Position numbers and translations under genes: made by a program. A stretch of 64,000 nucleotides of DNA from Panorpa germanica (Eukaryota; Arthropoda; Insecta; Mecoptera; Panorpidae): assembly GCA_963678705.1 (NCBI GenBank), contig OY783208.1, positions 1,612,001-1,676,000 of the forward strand. Direction: 5' to 3'. Positions 56,792-64,000 of this stretch are shown here, piece by piece (positions within the stretch are counted from its first letter, which is position 1; each line of letters opens with the position of its first letter). Below the pieces are notes generated by a model. The model had not been told where the DNA came from. It did no database searches and worked only from the letters and a program-made list of their open reading frames with translations.

Positions 56792-59700
56792 TTAAACTAT
56801 ACTTTCTTTTTCCGATTGCAAATCGTTGTATCCTGTCAGGACCCCTTTGCGGAGAGAGGCGTCACTATTTCTTAGTCCACTCCCGTTAAAAAGCCCCAAA
56901 AACCAAGATTTAAACGACGCCCTAGCTAACAACTTCTTGGACCCTGTGTCGTCATTACTATTGGGCCCGGAGACCGTCTCCAGAGACTTCCATCGCTTCG
57001 TGGTGAACGTGATATCATTATCATCATTTCTATGTTGCCTCCTTCGTTGTCCAGGGACATTTGCCACGTCTGGGAGGATAGCCCCATCTGTCAGACTGTT
57101 TTTCCGTAACAAAGGAAAATCGACACCTTCCCCATTAATATTATCCTCACTAATTAAAACCGCATTTCCATTCGCACAATTATTATTATTTAAATGTTTA
57201 TTATTTGTGCGTAAGTTAATTGTTGAAATATTTGTTTCACAATTTTCTAAACTTTTAGAACTTTTTTTGGGTAATTTTGTAAATAATCTAGGAGATTCGG
57301 ATTTTTTGTTTTTTATATTTGGGAAAAGATCCAACGATTTGGATTCTCTGATGCAGGGATATTTTGTTTCGCGTAGTGTCACTGATGTTGCAGCTGTAGA
57401 ATTGTGGAACTTTCTGGATTTTAAAACTTTCTCTTCTAGAAGGCGGTCCATCGTTTGATCAGAATTGGCGTCGATTGTATTCAGAGTTGTTTTAGAACTG
57501 TCGTTGCCCAATAGGTATAATGGCGCTCTGGTTAGTGGTTTGTTAATTGCGCCGTAAATACCTGAACCGTGCAGACTGGTGGTGCTATCTCTGTCTGTAC
57601 TGGCCCCTCGAAGGACTCCTGATTGACGACGGCTTCCTGCTCCAGGACCTGGACGAATTAAAGAAGATTTTAGATTAAGCATTCGTCCTACTTAATTCAG
57701 TTGGTGCGCATGCGTCGTTAGTAATATAAATTTTGACAGTTCGATTGAATGTGGAATAATTAAAATTGCTGTTTTTAATAACAGTTAGTAATAGAAATTG
57801 TTTTTACTTCTTTATTTCTGACAAACTGACATTGAACTTCTTTTAAAAATAAATCCTACTGCGTTTTGACAGATTGTCACATTTTGGAGGTTATAATATA
57901 ATATAGTTTTGGCGTATTGCCATATGCTAAATAATTTAAATTAAATTAAAGCAGTGAGTGGAAATGATACTTAATTCCTTTCAAATTTTAATTCTATTTT
58001 CAAATTGAAATATTTAACTCGTTAATAATAAAATTTTTTGAATTTATTCGTTATTTGACCAACTTTTTTTCAAAATTTGGGATTTTTTTTTCGATTCGTA
58101 AATTAGATACTAAAGTTAGCCCATATATAAAATTTCAACTTTCTAGCCCTATTTTTGCACTAGGCAAAAACTGCCCCAGTGCCCCCAAATAAAATTTTTG
58201 AATTTTGAATTTTTATTTTTTAATAATATATTTTATTATTAAGTAATCCGAAATTAGAGATTTCTCCTAATTTTCTAAACGCCCCAGTTTCCAATTTTTC
58301 AATTTCTAATTTTCAAAAAATATTAGCATTGAACACCGTAATACACATACCAAATTTCAACTTTCTATCTTTTACGAATTGAAACTTATAGAGCAAAACG
58401 TAAAAAAAAATTAATTAGTTTTTCCAAAATTACGATTTTCAAACATATGAACAAATAAACATGCACTTGGAACATTATAATATAGAAGGATTTATTATTT
58501 AATACTTACCAAAAGGAAAAGCAATTAGAGAAGGTTGTCGTGAATCCGAATTCAGCTTCGGGCTTCTCCGTGGTCGACAAAACAATGGAGGCAATTCATT
58601 TAAATCTACATCTCTTTTTTGTATTGCCTTCTCTGTCGCTCCAGTAAGCCAGTGTGTTAAAACAAAACCCTAAAAAACATATATTCATCATTTAAGGAGG
58701 TATAGGACGTTAACGTAAATGATGAAAACGTTGTGAAATTTGGAGGGTCGATACAAATAGTTAAAATACATGCTGTCTCAAAATTTTAGAGATCTAGGGT
58801 TCATAGTTTTCTTTTTATACATGATTAAAAATAGTCATTTTCCATACAAATCATAATTTTTAGCTCAATTTCACCACATAATATAACTTTTAACTATAAA
58901 AAAATGGTGACACGGCTTTCAAAAACTATGTGTATATAAAAGAATCTTTTCTGTAACTATTGCAAAAAGAAAATTATCAAATGGATACCTATATACGAAA
59001 ATATTTAAATAAAACCTTTAAGAAACAGTAAATGTAGGTTATAAGCCGGCAACGTTGCAAATGCCAATTTGAGCGGGAAATTCAAAATCGGAATAAATGT
59101 TATATAAAATATAACAATTTATTGGTCAAAGAACCAAATCACGCATGCGTCAACACACGTAAATTTACAGCGTTGCACAATTTATTATTCCTTTTTCAAA
59201 ATATTTAATTTGTATTAATATAAATTTGATATTAATTATAGGTAATTTTTAATTTATTAAACTATTATATGCATAAAAAATCATTTTAACAAGCAAAAAG
59301 CAGTTTAATAGGGAATTGAAAAATTCATTTTCAAAGGTACAGTCCCAATATTTGCTCGTCCCTCATGTACTTCGTATTTTGCATTCCGTATTACCGAGAG
59401 ATAAACTTTTTGCATTGACGGTACGTCCTGTACCTTCTTAAAAATTCGTGAATTAATAAAATATCACTCCAAGGTGTTTTAAATCCATACCTTTCCTTTC
59501 ATATTCACGTAACCTCGTTCTTCAGTGGTATATCCTCCCAATTTATCAAGAGCATCCTTACATTGTGGAGATATATGAATTTTTAAGGGTTCCCCATTAC
59601 TTTCTAAGCGGCTAGCTGTGTTTACAGTGTCCCCAAATAAGCAATACCTTGGCATCGTTAACCCAACGACTCCAGCAACTACAGGACCTGGTTTAATAAA

Positions 59701-62700
59701 ACACATTCATGGTGTAAGAATAGTTGCATATAATTCAGGGGCTGCTATACAAATCCAATTTACTTACCAGTGTGAATTCCGATTCTAAGTTTCAATGTTT
59801 CATTGGGACGGTGTTGTATTTGATGTGTTCTAACTGCAGCTAATAAATCTAACGCCATTGATGCGATTTCTCCAACGTGCCGGTCATCATTTTCTATTGG
59901 AAGTCCAGATACCTAAGAAATAGGTATAAATATAGTATTTTCAAATACATATACTTAAAATACAAATACAAAATACTTTTTTCATTTTTGTTACTTCATA
60001 GTGTTAATCAGTAAATATTATTTTTTGAATATAAACTTAAAACCCCACCAACATTAGCACCATCTATGATCTAAAAGTATCTGCACAATTGTCTTAATAA
60101 TTCTAATATAAAATGATAGATGTGCCTATTATTTTATTATCCTTCCTGTTACCCCCACCCCACCATAAGACATCTGATTTTCGTTTACCTAAATTTGTTT
60201 ATCATATTTTCTCGTTCATTATTTGTTTTACTACAAGACAATCACTCCGCTACATTCCTTACTGAAATATATATACATAAATATATATTATTTTACCTAC
60301 TACCCCCACCCCACATGCGACATCCAATATTTATATATTTTTATTCATAAGTTGACATTATTTAGACATGAGTGTACTAAATGTGTTGTACTTTTAACGT
60401 ACAGACTAGTGCGACATAAACATGCGACACTAATAAAACCCTTATTAAAAATTCTAGGTAGTATTCTTATGAAGCAAAAATGTTTCAAAGCGAAGTCGGT
60501 CTTTGTTAAAGAGAATTCTCAGAATTATTAAAAAAAATAACTTGGGGACATTATTACAAATAAAACACTAAAAGTCCTCACCGATCGCACATCTGCATAA
60601 AAAGTTATTCAAGATTAAAGGACAACAAAAATAGTTTTTTCAATTTTTTCGGTAAACGGTAGGTTTTATCATAAAAATATATCAGACCAAAGTTGTAGAC
60701 CATGAAATTATCTACAATAATTGTTCTTATAATTTTGTCTCTAAGAATCACCATTCCTGAGATATTGCGATTCTAAAAGTTGAAGAAGTCGTATTCTACA
60801 TAATATGCACACATTTCCGCACCACCTGTGAGGTAGTGTTTCGTTCTAGTGTTTTTGAATCTAATTTGTGGTAGTGTCAATAAAATGCGATAAAAATTGA
60901 CTATAACTGAATCAAGATAACACTATTGTGATGTTATCCTAGAGATCCTTGAGCACGTGAAAGTAAAATGATCTCATAATTCTTGTATTATGTGAATATC
61001 TTAACATGTGTTAAGTTTATTGGTGCTTTACATAAAATATTTTAACTTGTACTTTAAATAGTCAATTCAGATCACATTGCATAACTGTGTAATTTCGGAA
61101 CACTCTGTATATTCTCACAATCGTATAATTTGTATTTACAAGTTACACAAAACAATATTTTTACTCATATTAAACATCCGATGGCGTGTACACCATTAAG
61201 GCGGTTCAGCGTACATATTATTGTTTTCTGTGAATTAGAATCGCAATATCTCAGGAATGGTGATTCTTAGAAAAAAAAGTATAAGAACAATTATTGTAGA
61301 TAATTTCATGATCTACAACTTTGGTCTGATGTATTTTTATGATAAAACTTACCGTTTACCGGAAAAATTGGAAAAACCATTTTTATTGACTTTTGATCTT
61401 GAATCACTTCTTTTGCAGATGTGCGATCGCTGAAGACTTTTAGTATTTTATTTGTAATAATGTCCCCAAATGTCTACCAACGCATAAACAATTATTAAAA
61501 CTTTGTTAAACACTTGTGTCAACCTCATTTTGTAATTCACAGCACAATAAACAATATGAAGTATGTTTAAAGAGTTGCATAGTTTCAAGGCGTTTCAATA
61601 TAGTTAAATTATAAACTGACCACCATATATGCGTCTCCGATAGTTTCTACTTTATAGACATCGTATCCTTTTATAATTCTATCAAACACAGTGTAGAGAT
61701 CGTTCAAGAAGTTGACAACTTGCAGGGGTGTACTTTCGGCTGACATTGATGTAAATCCAACGATGTCACTGAAGTAAATAGTTACAGAGTCGAATGAGAC
61801 GGGTTCTACACCGTGGCCCTTTGTTAAACGTTCCGCCACTGGCCTGAAATCATAATTATGTTTTATTCGTTGTTTTATTATATTTAGTGGTCGCTTTTTC
61901 AATTGTTGATTGAAATTAATGTTAATAAATGTGTATTGGCGTGTCTATTTTATTAAATATCTAAATATTGACGGAGATATAGCAATTAAAAGTTTGAATT
62001 GTAGTTTTAGGGCTAGAAATGGTCGGCCATATTTATGGCATAACATGTAGTGAAATCGGTCAGTGCTGTGGTAATGTTTTGTAGTTGTTGGTAGTCGAAA
62101 TAATCAAGTCAAGTCAAAGAATAATAAGTTTTTATTTAATTGTTCCTTAAAATAGCTATAAATAATATTTGATATTTTGATATATAAATACATATAGCAG
62201 AGATTTATGAGCTGTAAGGTTGGCAGCGGTTGTGATGTCACATGCATTTGAAATGTGTACAACGTTGAATCCCTTTAATAATTAAAGAGACAAAATGACT
62301 TTTTTAATTGTTAATATCTCCTAACATATAAGGAGTTATTAACAAATAATTGAACATTTGAGGTTCTAGTAACCCACTTTATCAGTCTCTTTAATTATTA
62401 AAGGGATTCAACGTTGTACACATTCCAAGTCCATGTGACATCACAATCCTTGTGTAAGGTTACCAACCTTACAGCTCATAAATCTCTGCTATATGTATTT
62501 ATATATCAAAATATCAAATATTATTTACAGCTATTTCAAGGAACAATAAAATTTTAATATTATGTCTGCCGTAACAGGGTTAAATAAAATAAAAACTAAT
62601 TATTCTTTGACTTGACTTGATTATCTGACTACCAACAGCTATAGAACATTACCACAGCACTGACCTACTCAACAAATAACTGAAGTTAAAATACATTTCA

Positions 62701-63045
62701 CGTCATACAAATATGGCCGACCATTTCTAACGCTAAAACTACAATTCAAATTTTTAATTGCTATATCTCCGTCAACATTTAGATATTTAATAAAATAGAC
62801 ACGCCAATACACATTTATTAACATCAATTTCAATCAACAATTGAAAAATCTACCACTAAAATGAGGACACAAACCCATTGGTGTGTTTCTTGACTACTTA
62901 CTCTGGCAGCATCCGATGCAACAAATCTTCTGTTTTTCTTTTTTCTTCACATAACAATCTAGTTCTTTCATTGACTAAATCTTCTAAATTATTAGCGTAT
63001 TTCTCCATTATAGCCATCATTTGGTCCATGATATTTCTTGATCTA
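56792..63045 (-). CDS. Gyc76C: Receptor guanylyl cyclase, C-terminal six exons (probably Gyc76C type)
   Basis: The exons, in coding order, are 63045-62902, 61843-61621, 59912-59768, 59687-59491, 58669-58510 and 57648-56792. All borders are GT-AG with matching phases, giving about 574 C-terminal residues. The gene begins beyond the right edge. In order: the dimerisation coiled coil ([17 protein letters not shown]), M-L-P-E, then the cyclase domain with [24 protein letters not shown] and [13 protein letters not shown]. Both metal Asp, the Glu and Cys that select GTP, and the transition-state Asn and Arg are present, so it should make cGMP. A tail of about 330 residues ([13 protein letters not shown]) ends E-S-I-V, a class I PDZ ligand. 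The long tail and PDZ end point to Gyc76C. The introns are filled with transposons. Confidence 0.85.
57690..57960. repeat. Intronic direct repeat of 54240-54420
   Basis: It lies in the last intron of the cyclase gene. It starts beside TGGTGCGCATGCGTCG, which also occurs reversed at 18520. It is probably a copy of an unidentified short element. Confidence 0.55.
57975..58475 (-). mobile_element. Helitron-like family C, third copy
   Basis: The body matches 37499-38250 (ATTTCAACTTTCTAGC, GTGCCCCCAAATAAAAT) and ends with GCACTTGGAACATTATAATA. The terminal hairpin and CTAG are missing. It lies in the cyclase intron, 35 bp from the exon at 58510. Confidence 0.65.
58670..59490 (-). other. Cyclase intron, no repeat recognised
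   Basis: A 0.8-kb AT-rich intron. The block near 58860-58930 (TAACTTTTAACTATAAAAAA...GGTGACAC) resembles 63310-63350 in reverse, so a small repeat may be present in two introns. Confidence 0.4.
59930..60335. mobile_element. Fragment of the same hAT family as 35807-36986
   Basis: Reverse-complement match to about 36480-36960 (CACCAACATTAGCACCATCT, ACTACCCCCACCCCAC). There are no termini and no coding part. It lies in a cyclase intron. Confidence 0.68.
60542..61469. mobile_element. Foldback element of about 930 bp in a cyclase intron
   Basis: The inverted ends are TTGGGGACATTATTACAAAT and its reverse complement at 61469. The arms extend inward about 240 bp (GCACATCTGCA, CGGTAAACGGTA, CAAAGTTGTAGA, CAGGAATGGTGATTCTTAGA). 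The centre is unique. It has no coding sequence. Confidence 0.82.
61883..62879. mobile_element. Inverted dimer of family A
   Basis: Copy 1 (61883-62384, plus) and copy 2 (62385-62879, minus) are joined at inner positions, both lacking the ATGTCTTAATTTCT end. The result is a hairpin-capable structure with arms of about 490 bp inside the cyclase intron, close to the exon at 62902. Confidence 0.78.
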
Positions 63046-63684
63046 CTGCAAAATTGAATAAAGTTTGATGGGTTAATTAAAACTATTAAAAAATCGAGTA
63101 CTATTTCAATTAAATGACCTTTTGCTTGTTAAATTTATGATTTGATGCATATAACAGTTTGTTAATTAAAAAATGGCCTATAATTAATGACAAATTCATA
63201 TTAAACAACGCTGTCAAAAGAAACGTAAGATGGTGTGACACTTAGCCTAATTTACTTTTGAATCTTTGTGATAATCATATTTAATTTTTTATATACACGT
63301 GGTTTTTGAAAACTGTGTCACCATTTTCTCTAGTTAAAAGTTATGATAAATTGAAATTGATTATTTTTAATCATTTAAAGGTAAAACTATGAACCCTAAG
63401 TCACTAAAATGTTGAGACAGCGTGTGTTTTAACGATAAATTTAACGATATGTTCTTCATTTACATAAAAATGTTGTACATTCTTAAACAAAGATAGTAAA
63501 TCTTAAATTAAAACTGAAATCAGTGAGTAAAAATAATAAATAAGCCTCTAAAGTATCACTCACAGCTATTGTTTTCATTTTAATTTAAACTATGTATATA
63601 TAATACTTATTAATACTAGATTTATTGATTTCAAAACAAATACCCCTGATAAATATGCAACTAATAGTACTTACTTACTTACTT
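63046..63684 (-). other. Cyclase intron, start
   Basis: AT-rich intron sequence running upstream towards the next exon, which is beyond the window. It ends in a (TACT)n run at 63668-63684. Confidence 0.4.
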
Positions 63685-64000
63685 AGAAGAGAGGGAGGCG
63701 CAAGTGTGGAAGAGGAGCTAAGGAGAAGGGATAAGAAGATACAACAACAGGAAAGAATGGGAAAAATTGAAAAAATCAACTACAATACAAGATATAAAAG
63801 GATTTGGGAAAGTAATATACCTCAGTACCTTATAGAAAAAGATATAAAACACATAAGAAGGACAGCAAGGTTTAGATTGGGAAATGAGGAAAAAGGAAAC
63901 AGATACTGGGAAAGTAGTGAGGAAAGAATGTGTAGAGTGAGCGGAACGGAGGACGAAACACTGAAACACATTAAGTTTGATTGTAAGGAAAAAGTAGGGA
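63685..64000 (+). mobile_element. Non-LTR retrotransposon ORF2 C-terminal part (cut by window end)
   Basis: This is one open frame to the window end. It contains Y-K-R-I-W, R-T-A-R-F-R-L-G-N-E, R-Y-W-E-S and C-R-V-S-G-T-E-D-E-T-L-K-H-I-K-F-D-C. That is the layout of the C-terminal zinc knuckle of LINE ORF2, with Ser in place of the second Cys. It differs from the element at 5225-5905 and is higher in Glu/Lys and G content. It is inserted next to a (TACT)n run in the first visible cyclase intron, antisense to the gene. Confidence 0.65.

Noticed and set aside
56826-57458. 210-codon plus-strand ORF
   Set aside because: It is the shadow of the last cyclase exon on the opposite strand. The minus-strand frame continues the cyclase tail in phase, while this one has no family resemblance.
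59930-60335. Possible extra cyclase exon in this interval (open frame 60120-60350)
   Set aside because: The sequence matches a hAT element fragment, and the flanking cyclase exons already join in phase without it.

Overview
The window looks like a piece of an AT-rich insect nuclear genome, most likely a beetle or another holometabolous insect. The evidence is GT-AG introns inside animal-type genes (a receptor guanylyl cyclase, leucine-rich-repeat receptors, C2H2 zinc-finger genes, a mitochondrial-type folate enzyme relative) and dense insect-style repeats: non-LTR fragments, hAT-like, Helitron-like, foldback and miniature inverted-repeat elements. I see no tRNA, rRNA or CRISPR array. Species cannot be fixed from the sequence alone.

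Layout. Positions 1-8374 and 19253-27840 are two arms of a large inverted duplication around an 11-kb centre. Each arm carries one copy of a 300-residue gene related to mitochondrial methylenetetrahydrofolate dehydrogenase/cyclohydrolase (MTHFD2/FolD family; exons at 4309-6358 minus and 21351-23371 plus). The residues at the three main catalytic positions are replaced in both copies, so it reads as a pseudo-enzyme. Each arm also has an 82-codon unknown ORF (frameshifted in the left arm) and shared transposon fragments. The centre holds a 10-finger zinc-finger gene (8592-9686), an LRR gene with a distant tiny second exon that makes it a predicted GPI-anchored protein (11109-13829), a near-perfect 622-bp palindrome (15203-15824), and a small secreted, Cys-containing, C-terminally anchored protein (18135-19100).

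Positions 28347-31653 and 40760-44054 hold two tandem paralogous three-exon genes for type I membrane LRR proteins. Their short cytoplasmic tails are full of tyrosines, with a conserved C-terminal Y-E-E-I motif and an ITAM-like pair. The 9 kb between them is decayed transposon material. Positions 44.2-52.9 kb hold two paralogous zinc-finger genes (10 and 14 fingers), each just downstream of the same foldback repeat. From 56792 to 63045 on the minus strand lie the last six exons of a catalytically complete receptor guanylyl cyclase, probably the Gyc76C type, ending in a PDZ-ligand-like tail; its 5' part lies beyond the window. A retrotransposon fragment runs off the right edge.

The repeats matter for reading the locus. 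One roughly 600-bp family with ends TGGGCTTGTGTCCT occurs about 20 times. One of its copies sits exactly at the inner breakpoint of the inverted duplication, and another forms an inverted dimer in a cyclase intron. The strongest candidates for new biology are the tyrosine-tailed LRR receptor pair, the duplicated MTHFD2-like pseudo-enzyme, and the cryptic GPI exon.
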